A stretch of DNA of 64,000 nucleotides from Komagataeibacter rhaeticus (lineage in GTDB: Bacteria > Pseudomonadota > Alphaproteobacteria > Acetobacterales > Acetobacteraceae), in NCBI RefSeq assembly GCF_003207855.1, contig NZ_NKTZ01000001.1, positions 395,257 to 459,256 of the forward strand. The letters are read 5' to 3'. This document shows, one piece after another, positions 26,135 to 37,131 of the stretch (within the stretch, counting starts at the first letter, position 1; each line of letters begins with the position of its first letter). The notes beneath the pieces were generated by a model that saw only the letters and a program-made list of their open reading frames with translations, was not told the origin of the DNA and searched no databases. Position numbers and translations under genes: made by a program.

Positions 26135-26361
26135 GCCATGACGGGACGGATGACGTAACCATGCCTGAAATCTGGCCTCAGCCCGATGGCACGCCGGTCT
26201 CGTGCCGGGACAAGCTGCTGGTCCTGCGTGAAAACCATGCCGAACTGCAGGGCATCCTGCGCGATGCGTTCGAGGATGCGATCATAATGGGCGTGGACGA
26301 GGGGGCCATGCGGCGCATCCTGCACGACGTGGTGGATGGCCTGCGGAGCCCGAAGGCATGA
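26131..26361 (+). CDS. Small protein of unknown function in the NDUFA12-mlaD operon
   Basis: A 76-residue protein whose ATG overlaps the mlaD stop (ATGA) and whose stop overlaps the next ATG the same way. It is acidic and mostly helical (CRDKLLVLRENHAELQGIL, DAIIMGVDEGAMRRIL), with no signal or membrane segment. The double coupling makes it a real gene. Family not recognised. Confidence 0.75.
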   Translation: MSHDGTDDVTMPEIWPQPDGTPVSCRDKLLVLRENHAELQGILRDAFEDAIIMGVDEGAMRRILHDVVDGLRSPKA

Positions 26362-27002
26362 GGCTGCCCGCGTTCTGCCTGCCCGCCCTTGTGCTTGCCA
26401 CCCTGCCCGGTGCCGCCCATGCCGCCGAATGGCTGGCCCCGCCCGCCATGTACCCGCCCGATACCTGGCAGGGCCGCACGGTTGCCGTGGTGCGCGTGCT
26501 GGACAAGCTGGACGCGCATGTGCAGCAGGTCGAGATTCCGGTGGGGCAGGATGTGCCCTACAAGAGCCTGACGCTGCATGCCACGTCATGCCTCCAGCGT
26601 CCGGCCACGCTGGCGGCCGACAGTGCCGCATGGCTGGAAGTCCATGACGCGCATGAGGGCATGGCCGCCTTCCAGGGCTGGATGGCCATCGCCGAACCGT
26701 CCACCGGCGTGTTCCAGAACCCGCTCTATGACGTGCAGCTTGCCAGTTGCGGGGGGGATGCGGTCGCCCCCGTCCCGCCCCCGTTAAGTGTCGCGGCCGC
26801 GCAGGCTCCCGCCCCCGGCCCCGATGGCACGGGCGCGCCGCCCCTGCCCGATGGCAGCGTGCCGCCCGTGCCCGGCACGGCCGCGCCGGGTGGGACACCG
26901 GCGCCCCAGCCGCCGCCTGTCGCGCGCCCGCTTTCCCCGCCGCTGCCCGTGCCCCCGGCCGACCCGGCCGATGAAGGGGCCGCCCCGCTGATGCTGCATT
27001 AG
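26358..27002 (+). CDS. DUF2155 domain-containing exported protein
   Basis: A 214-residue protein with a signal peptide (LPAFCLPALVLATLPGAAHA). The DUF2155 domain spans about residues 30-135, including VAVVRVLDKLDAHVQQVEIP, LHATSCLQRP and the diagnostic FQGWMAIAEPSTGVFQNPLYDVQL, with two conserved-looking Cys residues. The remainder is a Pro/Ala-rich tail of about 75 residues, probably unstructured. DUF2155 has no known function. It is coupled by an ATGA overlap to the preceding small gene. Confidence 0.9.
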   Translation: MRLPAFCLPALVLATLPGAAHAAEWLAPPAMYPPDTWQGRTVAVVRVLDKLDAHVQQVEIPVGQDVPYKSLTLHATSCLQRPATLAADSAAWLEVHDAHEGMAAFQGWMAIAEPSTGVFQNPLYDVQLASCGGDAVAPVPPPLSVAAAQAPAPGPDGTGAPPLPDGSVPPVPGTAAPGGTPAPQPPPVARPLSPPLPVPPADPADEGAAPLMLH

Positions 27003-27098
27003 AAAACAGTTTAATTTATATCGTATCAATGCTGCAGGTCTGCACAGCGCGGTTCCGGGCTTGCGCATTCCCCAGCTTTGCCGGAGGCTAGAACAACC

Positions 27099-27854
27099 AT
27101 GAGCAAGATCTCCACCCTTCCTTCGCTCGATCGGCTGCCTCCGCCCGCCCGCGCGGCATTCCTGCTGGATTTTGATGGTACGCTGGTTGATATCGCCCCC
27201 ACGCCTGAATCCGTGGTCGTGGCGCCCGGCCTGATCGATACGCTCCTGCGCCTGCGGGAAAAATGTGGCAATGCGCTGGCGGTCATATCCGGCCGGCCGA
27301 TCGAGCAGATCGACCATTTCCTGCCCGGTGTGCCCTATGCGGTGGCGGGGGAACATGGCATCGCCATCCGCCATGCACCGGGCCAGCCCATCGCGCGCGC
27401 GCCGCTGCCCCCCGTGCCCCCGGCCTGGCTGGAACAGGCCGACCGGCTGGCGCAGGCCCATCCCGGCATGCGGGTCGAGCGCAAGAAGGCGGGGCTTGTG
27501 CTGCATTACCGTGGCGCGCCCGACGCGGGGGACGCGCTGGGCCGGATCGCGGATGAATGGGTGGCGGCCACGCACGGTGCCTTTCATGTGCAGGCGGCCA
27601 AGATGGCGTGGGAAATCCGCCCCGCGGGCATAGACAAGGGCCATGCGGTGGAAGCTCTCATGCAGGCGGCACCCTTTGCCGGGCGTTCCCCGATCTTTGT
27701 CGGGGATGACGTGACGGATGAGGATGGCATCCGCATGGCGGTGCATCTGGGGGGGGCGGGTTTCCGCATTCCCGCCGACTTTCCCGATCCGGCCGCCTTC
27801 CGTGGCTGGCTGGCCCGACTGGCTCAGGGGGGGGACGGCGCATGGGGCGGCTGA
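27099..27854 (+). CDS. otsB: Trehalose-phosphatase
   Basis: A 251-residue HAD-superfamily phosphatase converting trehalose 6-phosphate to trehalose. The nucleophile motif is FLLDFDGTLVDI. Later come VISGRPIEQID, GEHGIAIR, RVERKKAGLVLHYRG and the HAD motif GDDVTDEDG. The ATG at 27099 has GGAGG 11 bases before it; the TTG at 27078 would also be possible. It overlaps otsA by 13 bases, indicating co-translation. Trehalose is an osmo- and desiccation protectant. Confidence 0.95.
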   Translation: MSKISTLPSLDRLPPPARAAFLLDFDGTLVDIAPTPESVVVAPGLIDTLLRLREKCGNALAVISGRPIEQIDHFLPGVPYAVAGEHGIAIRHAPGQPIARAPLPPVPPAWLEQADRLAQAHPGMRVERKKAGLVLHYRGAPDAGDALGRIADEWVAATHGAFHVQAAKMAWEIRPAGIDKGHAVEALMQAAPFAGRSPIFVGDDVTDEDGIRMAVHLGGAGFRIPADFPDPAAFRGWLARLAQGGDGAWGG

Positions 27855-29194
27855 TCATCGTTTCCAACCGCGTCCCCTCCCCGCGTGAGCGCAGCCAGCC
27901 TGCCGGTGGTCTGGCCGTAGGGCTGAAGGACGCGCTGCGGGAAGGGGAATCCCTGTGGTTCGGCTGGTCGGGCAAGCAGGTGCAGCTGCATGGGGGCGAC
28001 CCCGTGCCCCGGCTGGACCGGGTCGATAACGTAACCTACGCCACCATCGACCTGACACCGCTGCAGTATGAGGGGTTTTACCAGAACTTCTCCAACGGCA
28101 TCCTGTGGCCCCTGTTCCATTACCGTGTCGGGCTGATGAACTATTCCCGCACGGACTGGGAAACCTATCTGGCGGTCAACGCCATGTTCGCCCGCACGCT
28201 GCTGCCACTGCTGCGGCCCGATGACGTGATATGGGTGCACGACTACCATCTGTTCCCGCTGGGTCAGGCGCTGCGTGACCTGGGGGTGAACTGCCGCATC
28301 GGCTTCTTCCTGCACATTCCGTTCCCGCCATGGAGCCTTGTCCGCTCGCTGCCCGGCGCCGAACTGCTGCTTGAGGACATGCAGGCCTACGATCTGGTGG
28401 GCGTGCAGACCCCCGAGGATGCCGAGAACCTGAACCATTCGCTGGAAGCCAACGGCCTGCCCGCGCGCGGACAGGCCTTTCCCATCGGCATCGACCCCGA
28501 TGAATTCCGTGCCCAGGCGGAAAAAAGCATGCAGGGCGAGGAAGTGGAGCGGCTGGAGGGCAGCCTGCGCGGGGCCAGGCTGGTGCTGGGGGTGGACCGG
28601 CTGGATTATTCCAAGGGCCTGCCCGAGCGGTTCCGTGGCTATGAAGCGCTGCTGGCGCGCTACCCCGAGCATCGGGGCAAGGTCACGTTCCTGCAGGTGG
28701 CCCCGATCTCTCGCGGCAGCGTGGAGGAATACCGCCAGCTGCGCCGCCAGCTGGATGAACTGACCGGGCGCATCAATGGCGCCTATTCCGAATTCGACTG
28801 GACACCGATCCGCTACATCACCCGCCCCCTTCCGCGGGAGGTGCTGGCCGGGTTCTATCGCCGGGCGGAGGCCGCGCTGATCACCCCGCTGCGCGATGGC
28901 ATGAATCTGGTGGCCAAGGAATATGTCGCAGCCCAGGACCCGGCCAACCCCGGCGTGCTGATCCTGTCGCATTTCGCCGGTGCCGCGCCGGAAATGGATG
29001 AGGGAATTCTGGTCAATCCGTATGACCCGGATGAAATTGCCGATGCCCTGCACGCCGCCCTGACCATGGGGCTGGCGGAGCGGCGCACGCGCTGGCGCGC
29101 GCTGGAGCGCGAGGTCAGCAGCACCACGGCGGTAAGCTGGGCAGCCGATTTCCTGCGCGCGCTTGAAGCGGCCCCTGTCGCGGAGCGGTCGTAG
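27842..29194 (+). CDS. otsA: Trehalose-6-phosphate synthase
   Basis: A 450-residue GT20 glycosyltransferase that makes trehalose 6-phosphate from UDP-glucose and glucose 6-phosphate. Clear motifs are IIVSNRVPSP, AGGLAVGLKDAL, WVHDYHLFPL, GFFLHIPFPP, DRLDYSKGLPERF and the C-terminal PLRDGMNLVAKEY. The start overlaps the end of otsB, giving a compact otsB-otsA unit. dsbB follows five bases after otsA. Confidence 0.97.
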   Translation: MGRLIIVSNRVPSPRERSQPAGGLAVGLKDALREGESLWFGWSGKQVQLHGGDPVPRLDRVDNVTYATIDLTPLQYEGFYQNFSNGILWPLFHYRVGLMNYSRTDWETYLAVNAMFARTLLPLLRPDDVIWVHDYHLFPLGQALRDLGVNCRIGFFLHIPFPPWSLVRSLPGAELLLEDMQAYDLVGVQTPEDAENLNHSLEANGLPARGQAFPIGIDPDEFRAQAEKSMQGEEVERLEGSLRGARLVLGVDRLDYSKGLPERFRGYEALLARYPEHRGKVTFLQVAPISRGSVEEYRQLRRQLDELTGRINGAYSEFDWTPIRYITRPLPREVLAGFYRRAEAALITPLRDGMNLVAKEYVAAQDPANPGVLILSHFAGAAPEMDEGILVNPYDPDEIADALHAALTMGLAERRTRWRALEREVSSTTAVSWAADFLRALEAAPVAERS

Positions 29195-29199
29195 GCATC

Positions 29200-29709
29200 A
29201 TGCGACAGACTGCCCTGTTGATGGTGCTGGCTGGTTGTGCCGCCCTTGGTGTCGCGTGGTGGAGCGAACACATCCTGGGCCATGTGCCCTGCGGGCTGTG
29301 CCTGTGGGAGCGCTGGCCCTACCGTATCCTGGTGGGGTTCGGGCTGCTTGGCATGGTTCTGCCGCGTGACGTGGCGCGCGGCGCGGTGGTCATGTGCGTG
29401 CCGGTGCTGCTGGTTGCGGCGGGCCTGGGATTTATGCATGTGGGGGTGGAGCAGGGGTGGTGGCCCAGCCCGCTGCCCGAATGCCGTGCGCCCACGTTCC
29501 ATGGCGGCAGTTTCGCGCAGCGTCTGGCATCCATGCCGGCACGTCCCGCCAAGCCGTGTGACGCACCGACCTATCTTCTGCCCGGCGTGCCGCTTTCCAT
29601 GGCGGCACTGGGCAGTCTTTACGCGCTTGGGCTGATTCCCTTCGTGCGGCGTGGAACGCAGGTCAGGACAAGGTTCCGCGGCCGCGGCCGAAAATCAATC
29701 CAAGGATGA
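29200..29709 (+). CDS. dsbB: Disulfide bond formation protein B (DsbB family)
   Basis: A 169-residue membrane protein with four hydrophobic segments. The periplasmic CxxC is in HVPCGLCLWERWPY (Cys31, Cys34); the second redox pair is Cys95 (PECRAP) and Cys120 (AKPCDAP). DsbB reoxidises DsbA using ubiquinone. It follows otsA closely and may share its transcript. The last 15 codons overlap the 3-prime end of the oppositely oriented DUF1328 gene, and the Arg-rich C-terminus (RTRFRGRGRKS) is encoded there. Confidence 0.88.
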   Translation: MRQTALLMVLAGCAALGVAWWSEHILGHVPCGLCLWERWPYRILVGFGLLGMVLPRDVARGAVVMCVPVLLVAAGLGFMHVGVEQGWWPSPLPECRAPTFHGGSFAQRLASMPARPAKPCDAPTYLLPGVPLSMAALGSLYALGLIPFVRRGTQVRTRFRGRGRKSIQG

Positions 29710-29839
29710 ACAGCACGATGAAGATGAAGAACAGGACCTTGCCAAAATAGGCAAAGGTGTCAGAGATGCCGCCGAAGCCAAAGACCGCGGCGATCAGGGC
29801 CAGGACAAGGAATGTGATGGTCCAGCGTAACAGGTCCAT
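29663..29839 (-). CDS. DUF1328 small membrane protein (YtjA family)
   Basis: A 58-residue protein nearly all membrane: LLRWTITFLVLALIAAVFGFGGI, then a second helix VLFFIFIVLFILGLIFGRGRG. This two-helix pattern is typical of DUF1328. AAGGA precedes the ATG. Its 3-prime end overlaps dsbB by 47 bases on the opposite strand. It is divergent from nadE. Function unknown; family members respond to envelope stress in other bacteria. Confidence 0.9.
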   Translation of the reverse strand: MDLLRWTITFLVLALIAAVFGFGGISDTFAYFGKVLFFIFIVLFILGLIFGRGRGTLS

Positions 29840-29968
29840 GATCCGGTTTCCTTCAGGTAAGGGGTTGGGACAGGCGGGGCATGCCATCCGCCCCATAACA
29901 ATGCGCCAGATGGGCCCCGGTTCATCACGGATGGTTATTTTGGCTGAAGCAGCGCGGGAGACCCGGAC

Positions 29969-32032
<2,064 letters not shown>

Positions 32033-32199
32033 ACCAATCGGGGTCCGATTCCGAATTTCTTAACCCATTCCTGACAAATACGGTCCTGAAAGCTTCCCGG
32101 CTCACGCTGCGGTCACGACAGCACGGGCGGTGGCACAGAAGCGGCGCGATGGGGCGGTAACATGGCCTGATCCCCAGCGTGCAGGAAGGAATGAATTGC

Positions 32200-33624
32200 A
32201 TGATGGGATACGTGACCGTAACCGGGGCCACAGGGCTTACGCTTGATGTCAATCCGGATAGCAGCGACATCATACTGGCGCTGAAGACCGTTGGGGAAGA
32301 AGCCGCGCTGAGCCAGCTTGACCAGTTTGCGGTGAATGAGGATGTCACGGGCACGGAGATCGTGTCCCTCAAGGGTGATTTCAGTGACAGTGCCTTTCAG
32401 GAAGCGCGTCTTCTCGGGGTGGCCGGGATTGATTACGGCATGGACGACGCGGCCGGTCCCCTGCTGCAGGAAATTACCTCGGGCGGCAGCTATGACGTGA
32501 CAGGCCGCGCGGTCGAGATCGGCAGCACCACCGCCACCGTGCTTGACCAGCAGCTTTTCCTGTACGGCGGCAGCAATGCCACCGACGTGGTGGATGGCGA
32601 TGCCGGGACGGTGGACTATCATGCCGGTTCAGGCAGCGTGAATTACGACGCGGCGGGTGGGGATACGCTGTTCTTCAGCGGCAGGCCCAGCGATGACGTC
32701 AACCTGATGGCCGGGTCCGATACCGTCTATGCCTTTGACAGCACGCCCACGGTCACGGGGGACTGGGATGCGGCGGGCAGTACCACGGCGCTCTTTAACG
32801 GTGCGGGCACGACCCTTACCGCCATTGATGGCGAAGTGGTTCAGGATATCAGCCATTCCACCATCAATGCCTTTGTCAACACCACGTTTTTTGAAGATGA
32901 GGGCGCCCAGGTCAACATCATCCAGGATGGCCTGGCCGATACCATCAATGGTGACGGGGCCCTGGCGGTGGAATCGGTCAGCGGCAGTTCCATTACGGCG
33001 GATAGCGGCCTGAGTGTGACCGGGGGCAGCGGGGACACGATTTCGGCCAGTGCCTCCGCCCTGCTGTCCGGCGTGGATGACAGCACGATTTCAGTCAGTG
33101 TGCCGGGCACGCTGCAGTTCATCAACGGGGCCAGTGGCATTGCAGATACCGTGACCGGGGGCAATGCCACCATTTTTGGCACGGCGGGACTGGACCTGAC
33201 TGCCAGTACCTCCGGCACCACCACCTATTATGCCAGTAGCGGCAACGAGACGCTTGATGGCGGCCTGTCCACGGGCAGGCTCTATGCGGTGGCCGGTAGC
33301 GGGAATGACACGCTGGTTGGGGGCAGCGGGCAGGACACGCTTCAGGCGGGAACGGGGAACGACTTGCTCAAGGCCGGTAGCGGTACGACGGAATTCGACT
33401 TCATCAAGGGCAAGGACGGGGGCAATGACCTGATCCAGGATTTTGGCAAGTCGGCCGCCAATGTCGTCAACCTGTCCGGCTTTGATGCGACTCCGGCCAC
33501 CATCCAGTCCATGCTGGATAACGCAACCATTGCCGGGGGCAATACGACCATAAGCCTGGGTGACAGCACCAAAATCACCTTTGTGGGTGTTACGGACCTG
33601 AAAGTACAGAATTTCAAGAGCTGA
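32200..33624 (+). CDS. RTX-like calcium-binding repeat protein, probably secreted
   Basis: A 474-residue protein with no signal peptide. It is Gly/Asp/Ser/Thr-rich with few basic residues. Short beta-roll-like repeats occur at about residues 365-400 (GSGNDTLVGGSGQDTLQA, then GTGNDLLKAGSG), matching the hemolysin-type GGxGxDxUx pattern in degenerate form. The last 60 residues (FKGKDGGNDLIQDFGK-like segment and VTDLKVQNF) resemble type I secretion targets. The ATG at 32200 has AGGAAGGA nine bases upstream. No ABC exporter or membrane fusion gene is nearby. Possibly a surface or biofilm protein. Confidence 0.75.
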   Translation: MMGYVTVTGATGLTLDVNPDSSDIILALKTVGEEAALSQLDQFAVNEDVTGTEIVSLKGDFSDSAFQEARLLGVAGIDYGMDDAAGPLLQEITSGGSYDVTGRAVEIGSTTATVLDQQLFLYGGSNATDVVDGDAGTVDYHAGSGSVNYDAAGGDTLFFSGRPSDDVNLMAGSDTVYAFDSTPTVTGDWDAAGSTTALFNGAGTTLTAIDGEVVQDISHSTINAFVNTTFFEDEGAQVNIIQDGLADTINGDGALAVESVSGSSITADSGLSVTGGSGDTISASASALLSGVDDSTISVSVPGTLQFINGASGIADTVTGGNATIFGTAGLDLTASTSGTTTYYASSGNETLDGGLSTGRLYAVAGSGNDTLVGGSGQDTLQAGTGNDLLKAGSGTTEFDFIKGKDGGNDLIQDFGKSAANVVNLSGFDATPATIQSMLDNATIAGGNTTISLGDSTKITFVGVTDLKVQNFKS

Positions 33625-33977
33625 AAAGACAGGCGGGCGGTACGTCCCCTGCCTGCGTGCAGGGATGGGACGCCGCCCGTCATGATGGCCTGATAGCGGA
33701 GAACGGGCCTGTCGGGCGGAAAGATTCAATTCCGATATGAATTTTCCGTACTGGCCATTTCTGCCCATCCATACGGGCATTTCTGTCATGGATGGCGTTC
33801 TTGCTGATGACATCAACAAGAATTTTTATGTGATAACAAAAAATTGCTGGTCTAACCCCGATCAGCGGGTTACAAGCCGCGTCCATCCCGCCCGGAGGAT
33901 GGCACAAGCCCTTGTCCAATGCGGGTCACGGATATTTTCGAGAGTCGTTTTTAGCCAGCAGGGAGCAGGCCGTTCCG
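33625..33977. other. Intergenic region upstream of the HU gene
   Basis: About 350 bases. The first part holds the hairpin at 33635-33678. The middle (33790-33850) is AT-rich and likely carries the HU promoter. The open frame from 33737 to 33985 has no coding character and is not called. Confidence 0.5.
33635..33678 (+). terminator. Hairpin after the RTX-like gene
   Basis: GGGCGG/CCGCCC and CGTCCC/GGGACG pair in one stem with a two-base bulge, enclosing a smaller CCTGC/GCAGG hairpin. No T run follows. Confidence 0.5.
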
Positions 33978-34247
33978 ATGAGTAAAGCCTTCATTGCAGC
34001 CGTTATACAGGATTCGATCGATTGTACCGGCGTCGCTGCCAATCAGGCTGCTGCTGACCTGATTCAGGCCATTGTCAAGGAACTCAAGCGTGAGGGTGGT
34101 TTCACGCTGCCGTCATTCGGCACGTTTACCGTCAAGAAAACCAAGGCGCGTCAGGCACTCAACCCCCGCACGGGTGAGCCGGTGAAGGTCAAGGCCGGCA
34201 AGACGGTACGCTTCAAGGCCAGTCCGAACCTGAAAAAGGCGGTCTGA
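33978..34247 (+). CDS. HU family DNA-binding protein
   Basis: An 89-residue nucleoid protein. The HU/IHF signature is present: GGFTLPSFGTFTVKKTKARQALNPRTGEPVKV with the conserved NP arm, and the basic C-terminus TVRFKASPNLKKAV. It bends DNA and compacts the chromosome. MSKAFIAAVIQDSI at 33978 is the natural start, with GGGAG upstream; the frame is open earlier without HU sequence. It is followed by a hairpin shared with the convergent lutC. Confidence 0.95.
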   Translation: MSKAFIAAVIQDSIDCTGVAANQAAADLIQAIVKELKREGGFTLPSFGTFTVKKTKARQALNPRTGEPVKVKAGKTVRFKASPNLKKAV

Positions 34248-34260
34248 ATAGGGTAAGGCC

Positions 34261-34280
34261 GCCCGGCCATCATGCCGGGC
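34261..34280. terminator. Hairpin between HU and lutC
   Basis: GCCCGGC and GCCGGGC pair around CATCAT, between two converging genes. It could end transcription from both sides. No T run is present. Confidence 0.45.
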
Positions 34281-34291
34281 AGCCCATCGGG

Positions 34292-34879
34292 TCAGGTGAA
34301 CCAGACCGAAAGTGAGCGCACGCCCTGTGCGCCACGGATCAGCACGCCCTGGATATCCGCCGTGGCGGAGGGACCGCTCATCAGCACGCCATAATTGGCG
34401 GACCGGAATTCCGGCCGCTGCTGGTAGGCGGTGTGCATGTTGGCCGTCAGTTCACTGGCGGACAGCAGCACCACGATATGCTGCCCCAGATGCGCGAATG
34501 AATTGATCGGCAGCTGGGCCTCGCTCAGGAAAATGGACCCCATCTCCGCAATGCCGAAGGGCGCGCGCACCACGGTCACGTCAATCATGGCCGCGTCCTG
34601 CGGTGTCCTGATCTTCTCCACCGGCAGGGTGCCACGGGCTTCGGGCACGTTGGAGCAGATGATCTTCGCATCGGGATGGCGGCGCGCGATGGCTTCATCC
34701 AGCGTCTCGCCCGGTGTTGCCGGTTCCAGCACATCGCCGCCCAGTATCTTCAGGCTGGCAATGAAGCGTTCCCGGCTGGCATCCATGTCGCCCAGTGTTG
34801 CAACCGGTGGCAGCGGATGGTTTTCGGGCGTGGGGCGATTGGCCCGCAACGCCTGCAGGATCTCGTCGCGTGCGCTCAT
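34292..34879 (-). CDS. lutC: Lactate utilization protein C
   Basis: A 195-residue protein of the LutC/YkgG family, part of the LutABC complex that oxidises L-lactate to pyruvate. Family features are SARDEILQALRANR, VTVVRAPFGIAEMGSIFL and the C-terminal GPSATADIQGVLIRGAQGVRSLSVW. Its ATG overlaps the lutB stop (ATGA). It is the last gene of lutA-lutB-lutC. Confidence 0.93.
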   Translation of the reverse strand: MSARDEILQALRANRPTPENHPLPPVATLGDMDASRERFIASLKILGGDVLEPATPGETLDEAIARRHPDAKIICSNVPEARGTLPVEKIRTPQDAAMIDVTVVRAPFGIAEMGSIFLSEAQLPINSFAHLGQHIVVLLSASELTANMHTAYQQRPEFRSANYGVLMSGPSATADIQGVLIRGAQGVRSLSVWFT

Positions 34880-36285
34880 TTCTTGGCCTCCGGTGTACCC
34901 TCTTTGCCGGGCTTGCGGTTCTTGCGGTACCAGTCATTGAAGGTCTGCTTGACCGGATGGGGGTTTTCGCGGTGCCTGCCCCACGGGTTCAGCCAGTTAT
35001 ACAGCACGAAGCGCGGCATGGTGCTGAGTGATACCTCGGTCGCCTTGATGGCGGCGCGGTACAGCTTGGGCTGGCCCATGAGCTTGCCCGCCATGTGCAT
35101 GATCTCACGCTTGACGAAGGGCATTTCATGGTGCTGCACCAGCACGCGGCGCCATTTGTAAAGCTGCTCGTGAATGTTGATCTTGACCGGGCAGACATTG
35201 GTGCAGCTTCCGTTCAGCGTGGAGGCGTAGGGAAGCGTGCTGTATTTGCGCTCGTTGAAGGTGGGGTCGATGATCGCGCCGATCGGGCCGGAATACACCG
35301 CGCCATAGGATAGCCCGCCAGAGCGGCGGTAGACCGGGCACGTATTCATGCACGCGCCACAGCGGATGCATTTGAGCGAGGTCCAGAAATCTTCCATCCC
35401 CAGGCGGGCGGAACGGCCATTGTCCACCAGCACCACATGCATCTCGCCCCCCTTCTGCGGGCCACGGAAATGGGTGGTGTACTGCGTGATGGGGGAACCC
35501 AGCGCACTGCGGGAAAGCAGGCGCACGAACACGCCCAGATCGGCCATGCGCGGCACGAGGCGTTCGATGCCGATGGTGGCGATGTGCAGGTTGGGCACCG
35601 TCGCACTCAGGTCGGCATTGCCTTCGTTGGTGCACACGACAAAGGTGCCGGTCTCCGCCACCACGAAATTGCCGCCGGTCATGCCCGAATCGGCGCCCAG
35701 TATGACCGGGCGCGCGGCCTGGCGCTGGGCTTCGGCCAGCAGGTGCGGGTCCCGGATGTTCGGGTCGGTGTTGTAGTCCTTGGCGAATATCTTCGCCACG
35801 TCCGATGTCAGCTTGTGTACGGCGGGCACCACGATGTGGCTGGGCAGCTGGTCATCAAGCTGCTGGATGCGTTCGCCCAGATCCGTCTCGGTCACGCGCA
35901 CGCCCTGTTTTTCAAGATAGGGCCGCATGTCACATTCCTCGGTGACCATGGACTTGCTCTTGATCAGGTTGTGCGCGCCATGGGCCTTCAGGATCTCGCC
36001 CACGATGCGGTTGTGCTCCGCCCCGTCGCGCGCCCAGTGGACATGGATGCCGTTCTTCTTCGCGTTTTCCTCGAACTGCTCAAGGTATTCGGGCAGGCGG
36101 GAGAGCGTGTGTTCCTTGATGCGCGAAGCCTCCTCGCGCAGTTCCTGCCATTCGGGCAGGATGTGCATCTGGGCATCGCGCTTCTGGCGCATGTCCCACA
36201 GGCGTTCATCATGGAACTGCAGGTGGGGCTTGTCTTCCAGGAAGTGTTCCGCCGCCCTGGCGTGATTGACGGGCCGTTCGCTCAT
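34876..36285 (-). CDS. lutB: Lactate utilization iron-sulfur protein B
   Basis: A 469-residue protein of the LutB/YkgF family. Two ferredoxin-like 4Fe-4S motifs are visible, CIRCGACMNTCPVYRRSG (about residues 305-325) and CTNVCPVKINIHEQL. The N-terminal DUF162-like region contains GGNFVVAETGTFVVCTNEGN. It passes electrons from lactate oxidation. The start MSERPVNHA at 36285 overlaps the lutA stop by ATGA. The same frame is open much further upstream, but that extension is antisense-like noise inside lutA. Confidence 0.95.
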   Translation of the reverse strand: MSERPVNHARAAEHFLEDKPHLQFHDERLWDMRQKRDAQMHILPEWQELREEASRIKEHTLSRLPEYLEQFEENAKKNGIHVHWARDGAEHNRIVGEILKAHGAHNLIKSKSMVTEECDMRPYLEKQGVRVTETDLGERIQQLDDQLPSHIVVPAVHKLTSDVAKIFAKDYNTDPNIRDPHLLAEAQRQAARPVILGADSGMTGGNFVVAETGTFVVCTNEGNADLSATVPNLHIATIGIERLVPRMADLGVFVRLLSRSALGSPITQYTTHFRGPQKGGEMHVVLVDNGRSARLGMEDFWTSLKCIRCGACMNTCPVYRRSGGLSYGAVYSGPIGAIIDPTFNERKYSTLPYASTLNGSCTNVCPVKINIHEQLYKWRRVLVQHHEMPFVKREIMHMAGKLMGQPKLYRAAIKATEVSLSTMPRFVLYNWLNPWGRHRENPHPVKQTFNDWYRKNRKPGKEGTPEAKK

Positions 36286-37025
36286 TGCGCTGCTCCGTTC
36301 AGGATCTGTGCGATATGGATGAAGCGGATGGGTACGCCCGCGCGTTCCGCGCAGCCCTGCTGGTGCATCATGCACGAGGAATCGGCCGAGACGATGTATT
36401 CCGCTCCCGCCTCGTGGTGATCGCGCACCTTGTCCAGACCCATCTGCGAGGACACGGCTTCTTCCGTGACCGAGAAGGTGCCACCGAAGCCACAGCATTC
36501 ATCCGGCCGCCTGGGGGTGACGAAGCGGATGCCCCTGACCTTGCCCAGCAGGTCCATCGGCTTGGAGAAGGGCTTTTCCCCCAGTTCGGACATGCTGGCC
36601 GTGCGCAGCGCGCGCAGCGTGCCGCAGCTGTTGTGCAGGCCCACGGTGTGGTTGAACTCGGCCCATGGAAAGGCATCGACCTTCAGGATGTCATGGAGGA
36701 ATTCCACCAGTTCGAAGGTATTCTCGCGCACATGGCGGACTTCATCCGTCTGCTCGATCGCATCGAAATTGTCGCGGACATGATGCGTGCAGCTGCCCGA
36801 GGGCATGACGATCTTGTCGTATTTGGCAAAGTTGCGGACAAACAGGGCTTCCGCCGCCGCCGCATCCGAATTGCACCCGGAATTGCCCATGGGCTGGCCA
36901 CAGCAGGTCTGGTCCAGCGGATATTCAACATCCTGCCCCAGCTTTTCCAGCAGTTCCAGCGTGGCAATTCCTGCCTCGGGGTAGAATGCGTCGATATAAC
37001 ATGGAACGAACAGGCCGATTTTCAT
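36282..37025 (-). CDS. lutA: Lactate utilization protein A (CCG-domain oxidoreductase)
   Basis: A 247-residue protein with two cysteine-rich CCG domains: QTCCGQPMGNSGC near residue 50 and DECCGFGGTFSV near residue 190, plus PSGSCTHHVR. These domains bind iron-sulfur clusters in LutA/GlpC/HdrB-type proteins. It starts the lut operon; lutB and lutC follow with ATGA overlaps. The divergent LysR-type gene is the natural candidate regulator. Confidence 0.95.
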   Translation of the reverse strand: MKIGLFVPCYIDAFYPEAGIATLELLEKLGQDVEYPLDQTCCGQPMGNSGCNSDAAAAEALFVRNFAKYDKIVMPSGSCTHHVRDNFDAIEQTDEVRHVRENTFELVEFLHDILKVDAFPWAEFNHTVGLHNSCGTLRALRTASMSELGEKPFSKPMDLLGKVRGIRFVTPRRPDECCGFGGTFSVTEEAVSSQMGLDKVRDHHEAGAEYIVSADSSCMMHQQGCAERAGVPIRFIHIAQILNGAAQ

Positions 37026-37091
37026 TGTTGGGCACTCATCCTCAGCACGATTGGCGCGAAACGTGGCGCAAGCTATGTTATTTCGTCAAAT

Positions 37092-37120
37092 ATATATTGA
37101 AAGACGATCCCATATATAAT
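37092..37120. promoter_or_regulatory. lutA/LysR divergent control region
   Basis: In the 106-base gap, two ATATAT blocks (37092-37097 and 37112-37117) flank a short spacer, and TATAAT (37115-37120) lies 11 bases before the LysR-type ATG. The spacing suggests a promoter very close to the start and a possible LysR operator. No -35 sequence is convincing. Confidence 0.35.
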
Positions 37121-37131
37121 TTATATGCGGC

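Noticed and set aside
33737..33985. 82-codon frame upstream of the HU gene
   Set aside because: Overlaps the HU start and has no coding pattern.
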